Positions 54,423-63,867 of a stretch of 64,000 bases of DNA are shown piece by piece. The stretch covers positions 62,001 to 126,000 of the forward strand of contig NZ_CP051685.1 of the NCBI RefSeq assembly GCF_012849555.1. Direction: 5' to 3'. Both the position numbers and the translations under genes were made by a program. This DNA comes from Massilia forsythiae (GTDB taxonomy: Bacteria; Pseudomonadota; Gammaproteobacteria; Burkholderiales; Burkholderiaceae_D). Under the pieces are notes generated by a model that saw only the letters and a program-made list of their open reading frames with translations, did no database searches and was not told the DNA's origin. Positions within the stretch are counted from its first letter, which is position 1. Each line of letters opens with the position of its first letter.

Positions 54423-56849
54423 ATGTTCGACTTCGAGACACCGGGCCAGGCCGTGTTCCTGGCAAATATGGCAGGCAATATCAGCACCTGGAACGCCGGC
54501 TGTGCCAGCCTGTTCGGCATGCCGGCGGGAGACGTGATCGGCCTTCCCGTCACGACGCTCATCGCCAGCGGGCAGGAGGCATGGCTGGCTGTGCTGCAGG
54601 CGCTGGCGCGTCAGGCGGACGCGCCGGAGCCGCCGCCGGCCAACCTGCGCATCGAGGCCGACCTGCACTGCGCCGAGGGCCGCATCTTCCATGTGAGCAT
54701 GGTGCTGGCGCCGCAACAGGGCACAGCAACGGGCGATTTCGCCGTCGCGGTCGAGACCGAGTACGATCCCGAGATGCCGGAAGCGGCGCGCGTGGCGCGC
54801 ATTCCGCTGGCCTCCATCGTCGACCTGTTGCCGGGTAATTTTTACACGCTCAACCGGGAAGGCCGCTTCGTGCTGTGGAACCGCAACCTGGAGCGGGTCA
54901 CCGAAATGATGCCGGACGAACTGGCGGCGGCGCACGCCACCGACCTGCTCGATCCGCCGCAGCGCCAACTGCTGCTCGAGGGCATGCACCGCGTGTTCGA
55001 CCTCGACGAGGAGGTGAATTTCGAGGTCGACTACGTCTCGAAAAGCGGGCGCGAAACGCCGTTCCTGTTATGCGGAAGCAAGGTTCGCTGCGACGGCAAC
55101 GAATACCTGTTCGGCATGGGCATCGACATCAGCGAACGGCGCACCCGCGAGGAAACACTGCGCCTGCGCGAGCGCGCCCTGCATGCGGCCAGCAACGGCA
55201 TCGTCATTACCCGCTGCGGCGGTCCGGCGGACAACCTGATCGAATACGTCAATCCGGCCTTCGAGCGCATCACCGGCTATCCGGCCGCCGAAGTGACCGG
55301 ACGCGACCCGCGTTTCATGGCGGTGCCGGGCATGGACCTCAACGAACGCGCCCTGCTGCGCGAGGCGATCGTGGCGCGGCGCGCGGTCAATGTGGTGCTG
55401 CGCAACCTGCGCAAGAACGGCGAACTGTTCTGGAACGACCTGAACGTCACCCCGGTGCGCGACGAGCATGGCGCGGTCACCCACTACATCGGCGTGATCA
55501 ACGACGTCACCGCGCTCAAGCAGCGCACCGCCCACCTGGAGCACGAGGTCAACCACGACGCCCTCACCGGCCTGGCCAACCGCAACCTGATGTGGGACCG
55601 GCTGGAACAGGCGCTGCACCTGGCGCAGCGCCAGAAATCGCTGGTGGCGACCGTGCTGCTGGACCTGAACAATTTTAAGGCGATCAACGACACCCACGGC
55701 CACGAGGCCGGCGACGTCGTATTGAAAGTGGTGGCGCGGCGCCTGCAGGCCTCGGTGCGCGACAGCGACACGGTGGCGCGCATGTCCGGCGACGAGTTCG
55801 TGCTGGTGCTGGCCAACCAGCCGTCGCTGCGCTACACGCTGCGCATGATCGAGCGCGTGCGCGCCAGCTTCGCGATCCCGGTGAATTTCAATGGCCGCGA
55901 GATCGCGGTCGGCGCCAGCCTCGGCGTATCGCTGTATCCGCACGACGGCGCCACGGCGACCGAGCTGGTGCGCGCCGCCGACGTCGCCATGTACCATGGC
56001 AAGGGCAATCCTGAGGGCGGCGTGCATTTCTTCTCGGCCGACATGCGCTCGAGCACCGAGGCCAAGCACAAGATCGAGCGCGACCTGCGCCATGCCCTCG
56101 ACCACGACGAGCTATTTTTGCTGTACCAGCCGCGCGTGGCGATCGGGTCCGGCAAGATCACCGGCTTCGAGGCGCTGCTGCGCTGGCGCCATCCCGAGCA
56201 GGGCGAACTGGCGCCGCCCCGCTTCCTGGCCGAAGCGGAAGAAAACGGCTTGATCGTCCAGATCGGCCAGCGCGTGCTCGACCAGGGCTGTGCTTTCGCC
56301 GCGCGCCTGGGCAGGCTGGGCACGGGCAGCGTGCCGCTGACGGTGAACGTCTCGTACCGCGAATACAGCCAGCCCAACTTCGTGGCCGACATGGCGGCGC
56401 AGCTGGAACGGCACCGGCTGCCGCCGCACAGCCTGCAGCTCGACCTGCGCATGGAGGCGCTGGTACGCAACCCCGCCCTCGGGCGCGAACTGGCGGCGCA
56501 ACTGCGCGAACACGGCGTGGGCTTGTCGGTGGATGCCTTCGGCAGCGGGCTGTGCGATCTCGGCTACCTGCAGCAGCTGGAAGCCAGGCAGGTCAAGCTC
56601 GACGCCGGCACCGTGCATGCGCTCGGCGAAGGCAGCGGCGGCGCCATCGGCGCCATCGCCAAGAGCCTGATCGACATCGGCCACAACCTGGACATGGACG
56701 TGATCGGGGAAGCGGTGGAAACGCGCCCGCAGATGGAGTGCCTGAAGTCGCTCGGCTGCGACCAGTTGCAGGGAATGTGGTTTAGCCAGCCGCTGTCGGC
56801 CGACGAGGCCTTCGCCAGCCTGGAGAGCCAGCGTGCGCTGCATGCCTGA
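54423..56849 (+). CDS. PAS-PAS-PAS-GGDEF-EAL protein with degenerate EAL
   Basis: An 808-residue cytosolic protein. Three PAS domains (about 5-110, 125-240, 255-370) lead to a GGDEF domain (about 378-535) whose active-site motif is SGDEF (455-459), and an EAL domain (about 555-800). The EAL motif E583-A584-L585 is kept, but the LxLTES glutamate position reads M677 and the metal-binding DDFG reads DAFG (D704, A705), so phosphodiesterase activity is unlikely. The cyclase may be active, since SGDEF occurs in some working cyclases. It may act as a c-di-GMP or GTP receptor. It is convergent with the DHH gene. Confidence 0.93.
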   Translation: MFDFETPGQAVFLANMAGNISTWNAGCASLFGMPAGDVIGLPVTTLIASGQEAWLAVLQALARQADAPEPPPANLRIEADLHCAEGRIFHVSMVLAPQQGTATGDFAVAVETEYDPEMPEAARVARIPLASIVDLLPGNFYTLNREGRFVLWNRNLERVTEMMPDELAAAHATDLLDPPQRQLLLEGMHRVFDLDEEVNFEVDYVSKSGRETPFLLCGSKVRCDGNEYLFGMGIDISERRTREETLRLRERALHAASNGIVITRCGGPADNLIEYVNPAFERITGYPAAEVTGRDPRFMAVPGMDLNERALLREAIVARRAVNVVLRNLRKNGELFWNDLNVTPVRDEHGAVTHYIGVINDVTALKQRTAHLEHEVNHDALTGLANRNLMWDRLEQALHLAQRQKSLVATVLLDLNNFKAINDTHGHEAGDVVLKVVARRLQASVRDSDTVARMSGDEFVLVLANQPSLRYTLRMIERVRASFAIPVNFNGREIAVGASLGVSLYPHDGATATELVRAADVAMYHGKGNPEGGVHFFSADMRSSTEAKHKIERDLRHALDHDELFLLYQPRVAIGSGKITGFEALLRWRHPEQGELAPPRFLAEAEENGLIVQIGQRVLDQGCAFAARLGRLGTGSVPLTVNVSYREYSQPNFVADMAAQLERHRLPPHSLQLDLRMEALVRNPALGRELAAQLREHGVGLSVDAFGSGLCDLGYLQQLEARQVKLDAGTVHALGEGSGGAIGAIAKSLIDIGHNLDMDVIGEAVETRPQMECLKSLGCDQLQGMWFSQPLSADEAFASLESQRALHA

Positions 56850-56915
56850 AGCCGCATGCCTGCGCGCGTGCGCGCCGGATGCCGGGCGGCGCCCGGCGTC
56901 CGGCATCCGCCGTGC

Positions 56916-57863
56916 TCAGCCTTCCCCGGTGATGCGCCGGACCAGCGCGCCGAGCACCTCTTGCGCCATCTCGTTGGCGACCTGGCAGGTGCCGGCGTTC
57001 TCGTGCCCGCCGCCGCCGTATTCGAGCATCAGCGCGCCGATATCGGTGTTCGAACTGCGGTTCAGGATCGATTTGCCGGTGGCGAACACCGTGTTCTGCT
57101 TCTTGAGGCCCCACAGCACGTGGATCGAGATGTTCGCCTGCGGGAACAAGGCATAGATCAGGAAACGGTTGCCGGCATAGATCACCGGTTCTTCGCGCAG
57201 GTCGAGCACCGCCAGGTTGCCGTGCACCGCGACGCAGCGTTCGATCTGGCGCTTGCACAGGGCATTGTGCTCGCGGTACAAGGCGGTGCGCTCGGCCACG
57301 TCGGGCAGCGCCATGATGCGGTCGATATCGTGGTCGCGGCAGGCATCGATGAGCGCCATCATCAGCTGGTAGTTCGAGATGCGGAAGTCGTGGAAGCGGC
57401 CCAGGCCGGTGCGCGCATCCATCAGGAAATTCAGCAGGGTCCAGCCCTGCGGCTCCAGCACCTCGCCGCGGTCGAAGCGCGCGGCGTCGGCCTTGTCGAC
57501 GGCGTCCATCATGCCGCGCCAGGCCGACGGGAAGGCGCGCGCACCGCCGTAATGGTCGAACACCACCCGCGCCGCCGACGGCGCGCGCGGATCGATCACG
57601 TGGTTGGCGCGGCGGCCGCGGTGAGCGCCGTTGCGCAGCGTTTCCGACGAGTGATGGTCGAACACCAGGTGGGCGCCGGCCACGTACGGCAGGTTGGTGG
57701 TGATATCGCGCGCACCGATGGCGATCTTCCCATCCTGCATGTCCTTCGGGTGGACGAACAGGATCTCGTCGATCAGGTCCAGGTGCTTGAGCAGGACGGC
57801 GCAGACCAGGCCGTCGAAATCGCTGCGGGTGACGAGACGGTAGCGTTGGGCAACGGCAGACAT
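56916..57863 (-). CDS. DHH family phosphoesterase
   Basis: A 315-residue DHH-DHHA1 protein. Metal motifs are TRSDFDGLVCAVLL (N-terminal [10 protein letters not shown]), VFDHHSSET (the DHH triad) and GGGGHENAGTCQV (DHHA1 substrate motif). Relatives hydrolyse polyphosphate ends, nanoRNA, pGpG, cyclic dinucleotides or pAp; which one applies is not visible. The ATG at 57863 is preceded by AAAGAGG; the TTG two codons earlier is less likely. It lies between a GGDEF/EAL gene and a sensor kinase. Confidence 0.9.
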   Translation of the reverse strand: MSAVAQRYRLVTRSDFDGLVCAVLLKHLDLIDEILFVHPKDMQDGKIAIGARDITTNLPYVAGAHLVFDHHSSETLRNGAHRGRRANHVIDPRAPSAARVVFDHYGGARAFPSAWRGMMDAVDKADAARFDRGEVLEPQGWTLLNFLMDARTGLGRFHDFRISNYQLMMALIDACRDHDIDRIMALPDVAERTALYREHNALCKRQIERCVAVHGNLAVLDLREEPVIYAGNRFLIYALFPQANISIHVLWGLKKQNTVFATGKSILNRSSNTDIGALMLEYGGGGHENAGTCQVANEMAQEVLGALVRRITGEG

Positions 57864-58141
57864 CGGCAACCTCTTTCGGTAGTGGAAGGACGTCGTTCAT
57901 GCTACGACCAATATTTCCCAATGACATCTATCAAACGCAAACCCGGGCGCCATCGCCGCGCCCTGGCCGTCCGTTCCGCCGTCCAGGGCTGCGATCCTGC
58001 AGACTGTCGCAAAGGGGTGGCCACGCGCGGCAAGCCGGTTTAAAGTTGCAACATTCCAACACCAAGCGGTGCATGCAAGATGATGGTGGCCTCGGCCCGC
58101 CCCTTGCACTCGCCGCTTGACGCGCCACCAAGCTTGTCTTC

Positions 58142-59578
58142 ATGCAAACACGGCATCCATCGCAGCAAGTCGTTTCGAACACCCTCGCCGGGCTGCAGCG
58201 CAGCTTCGACGCGGTCGCCACCTGGGTAACCCAATTGTCATGGTGGAAGTTCCTGCTGTTCGCCGCGCTGATGCTGGTGGCTGGCCAGATCCTGCAGGAT
58301 GAATTGTTCTCGGGCGGCGAGGAAGACATCGTGCGCACCGAACGCGGCGGGCGCCGCGACGAACCGGCGATCACCATCGACGACAGCGGCATCCACATCA
58401 ACCAACGCGGCCGCACGCGCGGCGCCGGCACGGTCGACATCGACGCCAAGGCGCTGGCCGCCAGGGCCGAGGCGGCGGCGCGGGAAGCGGCGGCCAAGGC
58501 CAACGAGGGCGGCGCGGCCGCGGAGGCGGCGCACAAGGCGGCCGACGAGGCGGCGCACCAGGCCGCCGCCTCCGCCGAGCAGGCCGCCGCCGCGGCAACT
58601 GCGGCCGCAGCCGCGCCGGCGCCGCCCGCACCGCCAACGCCGCCCTCCCCGCCCGCGAACGCGACCGGCCGCAACCTGCTGAGCGGCGCAGTCGCCAGCG
58701 CCAGGGGCCGCGGCGGCAACGAGGAAGTCCACATCGACCTGCCGCCGCAGATCAGCGAAGAACTGTCGGACGCGATCGAGACGGCGGTGGACGATGCCGC
58801 CGAAGCCAAGGCCAGGAGCTACCACAAGCAGGCCTCGACCTGGTTCACCAGCTTCGTCTGGCTGCTGGTGCTGGCCCTGTTCGGCACCAAGGCGCTGGTC
58901 GGGGGCAAGAAGCGCGCCGAGGCCGAGATGCAGACCGCCACCGCCGCCGCCGAGCGCGAATCGATGCAGCGCCAGCTGTCCGAAGCGCGCATGCAGGCGA
59001 TGCAGGCCCAGGTCGAGCCGCATTTCCTGTTCAACACGCTGGCCTCGGTGGAACACCTGATCGAGACCGACCCGCCGCGCGCCTCCGCCATGCAGCGCAC
59101 GCTCATCCAGTACCTGCGCGCGGTGCTGCCGCAGATGCGCGACAACAACCTAGTGACCCGCCTCGGGCGCGAGGTGGACATGGTGACTGCCTATCTCGAC
59201 CTGCTCAAGATGCGCATGGAAGAGCGCCTGGTGGTGTCCATGGACGTGCCGGACGGCCTGCGCAGCGCGGCCTTCCCGCCGATGATGCTGCAGTCGATGG
59301 TCGAGAACGCGATCAAGCACGGCCTGGAATGCAAGCCCGAGGGCGGCCACCTGGCGGTGACCGCGGAAATCGTCGACAGCAAGCTGCGCGTCACCGTGGC
59401 CGACGACGGCGTCGGCTTCGGCGTCATGCCGAGCAAGGGCACCGGCCTGGGCCTGTCGAACATCCGCGAGCGCCTGAAGCTGCTGCATGGCGACGCCGGC
59501 CGGCTGCACATCTCCGCCAACGATCCAGGCGGCGTGGTCGCCACCATCGAGGTGCCCTACCAGATGGCGCCCAAGTGA
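58142..59578 (+). CDS. LytS/AlgZ-type sensor histidine kinase
   Basis: A 478-residue kinase of the His_kinase (LytS) class. Helix 1 is at about 34-52 and helix 2 at about 236-253; between them lies an unusual extracytoplasmic region of ~180 residues with an Ala/Glu-rich helical segment and a Pro-rich stretch (about 105-175). The transmitter has H294 in QVEPHFLFNTLASVE and ATPase motifs MVENAIKHGL and GLGLSNIRERL. It is followed 82 bp later by a LytTR response regulator, a standard pair. The signal is unknown. Confidence 0.92.
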   Translation: MQTRHPSQQVVSNTLAGLQRSFDAVATWVTQLSWWKFLLFAALMLVAGQILQDELFSGGEEDIVRTERGGRRDEPAITIDDSGIHINQRGRTRGAGTVDIDAKALAARAEAAAREAAAKANEGGAAAEAAHKAADEAAHQAAASAEQAAAAATAAAAAPAPPAPPTPPSPPANATGRNLLSGAVASARGRGGNEEVHIDLPPQISEELSDAIETAVDDAAEAKARSYHKQASTWFTSFVWLLVLALFGTKALVGGKKRAEAEMQTATAAAERESMQRQLSEARMQAMQAQVEPHFLFNTLASVEHLIETDPPRASAMQRTLIQYLRAVLPQMRDNNLVTRLGREVDMVTAYLDLLKMRMEERLVVSMDVPDGLRSAAFPPMMLQSMVENAIKHGLECKPEGGHLAVTAEIVDSKLRVTVADDGVGFGVMPSKGTGLGLSNIRERLKLLHGDAGRLHISANDPGGVVATIEVPYQMAPK

Positions 59579-59660
59579 GTCGCCGGCGGCGCCGGCCTAT
59601 TGCCTGGCGCCGCGTTTCGTTGAATAATCGGCATCTTCACAATCAAAACACGCTCCCGCC

Positions 59661-60470
59661 ATGCCTACCGCAATCATTGCCGACGATGAAAGATTGATGC
59701 GCGACCTGCTGCGCACCCGCCTGGGCCAGGTGTGGCCGGAACTGGAAATCGTCGGCGAGGCGAAGAACGGCGACGAAGCCGTGCAACTGGTGGGCGAATT
59801 GCAGCCCGATCTGACCTTCCTCGACATCCGCATGCCCGGCAAGACCGGCATGGAAGCGGCGCGCGACATCGGCGACGCCAGCCAGGTGGTGTTCGTCACC
59901 GCCTACGACCAGTACGCGGTGGAAGCGTTCGAACGCGGCGCCATCGACTACGTGCTGAAACCGCCCGAGCCGGAGCGCCTGAAGATCACTGTGGAGCGCC
60001 TCAAGGAACGCCTGCAGGAACGCGCCAAGTCCGCGGCCGGCGGCGCGGTTGCCAAGCCGGACGGCGCCGCGAATGCCAACCTGGGCGACACCGTCACCGC
60101 CATGCTGTCGCAGCTGGCCGAGAAGATCGCCGCGCCCAAGCCGAAGTACCTGCAATGGATCCAGGCCAGCATCGGCCAGGACCTGCGCATGATCCCGGTC
60201 GAGGACATCCTGTTCTTCCGTTCCGACGAAAAATATACCTGCGTACAGACCGAAAAATTCGAGGCGCTGATCCGCAAGCCGGTGCGCGACCTGGCCGAGG
60301 AACTCGATCCCTCGCTGTTCTGGCAGATCCACCGCGCCACCCTGGTCAACGTCAACGCCATCGAAGGCGTGACGCGCGATATCCGCGGGCGCCACCTGGT
60401 ACTGGTCAAGGGCCGACCCGACAAGCTCGAGGTCAGCCGCAGCTTCCTGCACCTGTTCAAGCAGATGTAA
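59661..60470 (+). CDS. LytTR-type response regulator
   Basis: A 269-residue regulator. The receiver (about 1-120) has acidic residues DDE at 8-10, phospho-acceptor D55 in FLDIRMPG and K in VLKPPEP. A flexible linker is followed by a LytTR DNA-binding domain (about 165-269) with IPVEDILFFRSDEKYT, FWQIHRATLVNV and SRSFLHLF. It is encoded next to its likely kinase. LytTR proteins bind direct repeats upstream of target genes; none could be identified here. Confidence 0.95.
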   Translation: MPTAIIADDERLMRDLLRTRLGQVWPELEIVGEAKNGDEAVQLVGELQPDLTFLDIRMPGKTGMEAARDIGDASQVVFVTAYDQYAVEAFERGAIDYVLKPPEPERLKITVERLKERLQERAKSAAGGAVAKPDGAANANLGDTVTAMLSQLAEKIAAPKPKYLQWIQASIGQDLRMIPVEDILFFRSDEKYTCVQTEKFEALIRKPVRDLAEELDPSLFWQIHRATLVNVNAIEGVTRDIRGRHLVLVKGRPDKLEVSRSFLHLFKQM

Positions 60471-60567
60471 GGGCGGCGGCCGGTTGTCTGGCCTCAAACC
60501 GGCCGGCGGCGGCGCGCGTAAGGTAGATGACGGACCCGCACGGCGGGTTCTTCACCGAGCCTACCCC

Positions 60568-61803
60568 ATGAATCGACCGCGCCGCGCCCGCGTCGCCGGC
60601 TGGCATACAGCCCTGTCCACATTCCGCTGCGCCGTCCTGCCGCTGGCAGTGCCCGCGGCGTGCTTCGTGTGCGGGCTGGCAACCGGCCGCGTGCTGCAGC
60701 GGCGCGCCCAGCAGGAGCGAGAAACCGTGCCGGCCAGCCGCCAGATCGTCCACCACGCCAACGAGGCCATCATCTCGGCCGACCTGGCCAACACCATCGT
60801 CATGGCCAACCCGGCCGCCGCCGCCCTGTTCGGCACCAGCGTCGACCAGATGGTCGGCAGCGGGCTGGAACGCTACATCGAAGCGCCCGACGGGGTGGAC
60901 GAGAGCGTGGCCGGCAACATGGCCGAGGGCGTCCCCGACGGCCCGGCCGACTATTTCCGCGCCGGCAGCGGCCGCGCCGGGCGGCGCGCCACCGACTACG
61001 CGGTCACCGGCCTGCACGCCGACGGCAGCCGCTTCCGCCTGGAAGGCTCGATTTCGCGCGCGAATACCGGCGCGCCCTTCTATACCGTGATCATGCGCGA
61101 CGTGTCGGAACGCCAGCGCGTGCAGGACCAGCTGAGCCGCTCGCACGACCAGTTGCGCCAGCTGTCGGCGGCGCTGCAGACCATCCGCGAAGAAGAGCGC
61201 ACCCATATCGCGCGCGAACTGCACGACGACCTCGGCCAGCTGCTGGCCTCGCTGCGCATGGACCTGAACCTGCTGCAGCACACCGCCGGCACGCCCTCGG
61301 ACAGCTTGCGCCTGATGAACGGCATGGAGCAGAACCTGCTGACGGCGATCACCTCGCTGCGCCGTATCGCCACCAACCTGCGTCCGCGCGCGCTCGACGA
61401 GGGCGGCCTGTATTTCGCCCTGCAGGGCTTGCGCGACGACTTCGTCGAACGCTACGGCATCCCGTGCAGCCTGCTGGCCGACGAAGCCGAGCTGCGCCTG
61501 GACGACGCCGCCAGCACCGCCATCTTCCGCATCGTGCAGGAAGCGCTGACCAATATCGCGCGCCACGCCGATGCCGACAGCGTGACCATGAACCTGTTTC
61601 GCCTGAACAGCGAACTGCTGGTGACGATCCGCGACGACGGCCGCGGCATCCGTCCGGAAGACATGGAAAAGGCCGAATCGCTGGGCCTGATCGGCATGCG
61701 CGAGCGGGTATGGGCGATGCACGGCGACATCGTGATCGGCGCCGAAGAGCCGTCCGGGACGCGCATCGACATCGTGCTGCCGGTGGCCGGGCACCTGGTT
61801 TGA
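60568..61803 (+). CDS. NarX/DegS-type sensor histidine kinase, orphan
   Basis: A 411-residue kinase. A hydrophobic stretch (about 22-45) may anchor it. A PAS domain (about 58-180) precedes a HisKA_3 dimerisation domain with H219 in ARELHDDLGQLLASL, and a HATPase with IVQEALTNIARHA and LGLIGMRERVWAM. Such kinases normally pair with LuxR-type regulators; none is encoded beside it. The ATG at 60568 is used because the PAS and anchor follow; there is no strong ribosome binding site. It lies 97 bp after the LytTR gene on the same strand. Confidence 0.9.
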   Translation: MNRPRRARVAGWHTALSTFRCAVLPLAVPAACFVCGLATGRVLQRRAQQERETVPASRQIVHHANEAIISADLANTIVMANPAAAALFGTSVDQMVGSGLERYIEAPDGVDESVAGNMAEGVPDGPADYFRAGSGRAGRRATDYAVTGLHADGSRFRLEGSISRANTGAPFYTVIMRDVSERQRVQDQLSRSHDQLRQLSAALQTIREEERTHIARELHDDLGQLLASLRMDLNLLQHTAGTPSDSLRLMNGMEQNLLTAITSLRRIATNLRPRALDEGGLYFALQGLRDDFVERYGIPCSLLADEAELRLDDAASTAIFRIVQEALTNIARHADADSVTMNLFRLNSELLVTIRDDGRGIRPEDMEKAESLGLIGMRERVWAMHGDIVIGAEEPSGTRIDIVLPVAGHLV

Positions 61804-61951
61804 GCCGGTCCTGCAATCTCACTATCGCATTCGGGTCCGGTTGACGACATTCCCTTTTGTCATCAACCCGACATACGTGTTCGATAAGATGCCTGCCGAT
61901 CGGGGAGACGCGTTCTTCTCGTCGTGCCGACATCTTATTGGAGAAACCTGA

Positions 61952-63001
61952 ATGCAAGTCAAACGCCTGGCCGCCCTGCTCGCCGCTGCTCCACTGACCA
62001 CCCTTCCGCTGGTCGCCGTTTCGCTGCCCGCCGCCGCCCAGACCAACGTGACCCTGTACGGCATCGTCGACGCCGCCGTTTCCTCGCAAGACAGCGGCGG
62101 TCCGGAAGGCCGCCAGACCGTGGTCAACTCGGGCAACCAATCCAGCAGCCGCTTCGGCTTCCGTGGCGCCGAAGACCTGGGCAATGGCCTGAAAGCCATC
62201 TTCAACCTGGAAGCCGGCGTCGCCGTCGACACCGGCGCAGCCGATTCGGCCCTGTTCGGCCGCCGCGCCGTGGTCGGCCTGGAAGGCGACTTCGGCGCCG
62301 TCACCGTCGGCCGCGAATACTCGCCGATCGCTTCCATCGCCGCCGCCACCGACGCCTTCGGCCAGGGCTTCTACGGCAGCAACCTGTCGGCCTTCACCAC
62401 CAACCGCCTGACGCGCCGCCTGTCGAACTCGGTCAACTACAAGAGCACCGGCTGGCATGGCCTGAAATTGCTGGCCGCCTATGCCGCCGGCGAAGTCAAC
62501 GCCGTCAACACGCCGTCGGGCGACCTGCGCGGCCTCGGCGTCGAATACACGCTGGGCGGCCTGTACCTGGGCGGCGCCTACCACCAGATCAAGCGCGTGG
62601 GCGCCGACGACGACCGCGAAGCGGCTGTCGGCGCCGGCTACAAGTTCGATGCGCTGGGCGGCCTGGAAATCAAGGGCAACTGGATGCAGGCCGACCGCGA
62701 AGGCACGCCGGCCAAGTTCAAGCAGGTCAACCTGGGCGGCTCGGTCCCGTTCGGCGCGCACCGCGTGTACGCCAACCTGCAGCAGAACAAGCAGGGCGGC
62801 GCAAAAGGCAACGCCTGGGCGCTCGCGTACACCTATTCGCTGTCGAAGCGCACCAACCTGTATGCCAGCTATGCCGACCTGAACAACAACCGCCTGGGCG
62901 TGTTCGGCCTGAACTCGTCGTCGACCGCCGTGGCCCCGGCCGCGACCGCGCTCGGCGCCGATCCGTCGGTGCTGTCGCTGGGTATCCGGCACGCGTTCTG
63001 A
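61952..63001 (+). CDS. Gram-negative porin (general diffusion type)
   Basis: A 349-residue outer-membrane porin of the Burkholderiales Porin_4 family, a 16-strand trimer for small solutes. The signal peptide (about 1-30) ends AAAQT, and the mature chain starts NVTLYGIVDAAVS. Family motifs SRFGFRGAEDLGNGLKAIFNLEAG and LFGRRAVVGLEGDFGAVTVGREY are present, and the C terminus is the usual LGIRHAF with final Phe. The ribosome binding site is TTGGAGAAA. A family C repeat follows 22 bp after the stop. Confidence 0.95.
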   Translation: MQVKRLAALLAAAPLTTLPLVAVSLPAAAQTNVTLYGIVDAAVSSQDSGGPEGRQTVVNSGNQSSSRFGFRGAEDLGNGLKAIFNLEAGVAVDTGAADSALFGRRAVVGLEGDFGAVTVGREYSPIASIAAATDAFGQGFYGSNLSAFTTNRLTRRLSNSVNYKSTGWHGLKLLAAYAAGEVNAVNTPSGDLRGLGVEYTLGGLYLGGAYHQIKRVGADDDREAAVGAGYKFDALGGLEIKGNWMQADREGTPAKFKQVNLGGSVPFGAHRVYANLQQNKQGGAKGNAWALAYTYSLSKRTNLYASYADLNNNRLGVFGLNSSSTAVAPAATALGADPSVLSLGIRHAF

Positions 63002-63023
63002 GCGGCAAACGTACCTGTGTGGG

Positions 63024-63088
63024 CGTAGGGTGGACGGCGCACGCGAACCAAGGATTCAACCGATGTCGGTCGAGCCGTCCACCCTACG
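63024..63088. repeat. Family C inverted repeat, copy 2
   Basis: CGTAGGGTGGACGG (63024-63037) is mirrored exactly by CCGTCCACCCTACG (63075-63088), giving a 14-bp stem. It lies between the ends of the convergent porin and methyltransferase genes and could end transcription from both sides, although no T runs flank it. Confidence 0.8.
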
Positions 63089-63112
63089 CATCGGCCGGCA
63101 ACGTCGTCGAAG

Positions 63113-63808
63113 TCACTTCAACCGGCACGTCAGCACCCAGCACGACTCCCAGCGCGCGATGCGGATCTCGCGCGCGGCGTTGCCCAGGCGCTTGCGCAGC
63201 GCGCTGTCGGTCGGGTAGCCCTTCGGCAGTTCGAAACGCTCGCCGTCCGCCCCGTTGACGAGCTGGTAGGTGTTGCCCTGGGCATCGGTGCGCGCGATCG
63301 GCGGGCTGGTGCCTTCGACCTGATCGTCGTCCAGCAGCACCAGCTGCACGTCCTTGCCGACCCGCGCGCGCAGGGCGGCCAGCAGGTGCTCCTGGGCGGC
63401 GCGCGTCAGGTGCGACCACCAGAAGCCGATGAACACGGTCTTTACGGGCTCCACGCCGGGCGGCAAGCCGGACAGCAGGTCGGCCGGCAGGTTCAGCGCA
63501 TCCGCCTGGCGCCAGGTGACCAGGTCGGCGGGCAATTCGCGTGCGCGCGCCTGCGCCAGCATCGCTTCGTTGATGTCCAGCGCCAGCACGTGCGCGGCCG
63601 ACTCCGCCAGCGCCTCGGTCCAGCGGCCGCTGCCGCAGGCCAGTTCCAGCACCGTCTGTCCTTCCACCAGTTGCGCCAGGCCGTCGGCGACCTCGTCCAG
63701 GTCGGCTTCACGCTCGGGATCTTCCTCGCGCGCATCGTCGGCGGCGGCCGCCTGCGCATAGAAACGCGCGACGGCGTCGGTGTCCTTGTCTTGGTATGTC
63801 TTGCTCAT
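63113..63808 (-). CDS. Class I SAM-dependent methyltransferase
   Basis: A 231-residue cytosolic methyltransferase. Motif I is VLELACGSGRWTEAL (about 53-67), motif II has the acidic LALDINEAML, and WRQADALNLP gives motif III. The N terminus is acidic (REEDPEREADLDE). The substrate is unknown. It starts at MSKTYQDKD with AGACGGAAACAG upstream, and is read away from the regulator gene at the window edge, on the same strand. Confidence 0.88.
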   Translation of the reverse strand: MSKTYQDKDTDAVARFYAQAAAADDAREEDPEREADLDEVADGLAQLVEGQTVLELACGSGRWTEALAESAAHVLALDINEAMLAQARARELPADLVTWRQADALNLPADLLSGLPPGVEPVKTVFIGFWWSHLTRAAQEHLLAALRARVGKDVQLVLLDDDQVEGTSPPIARTDAQGNTYQLVNGADGERFELPKGYPTDSALRKRLGNAAREIRIARWESCWVLTCRLK

Positions 63809-63867
63809 GACTGTTTCCGTCTTGCTGCGAGCCCGCGTCCGGTAGCGGCGGGCTCGTGATGATCACA

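Noticed and set aside
59661-60470. Naming the LytTR regulator algR
   Set aside because: The architecture fits AlgR, but no alginate genes or other specific support are in the window, so no symbol was given.
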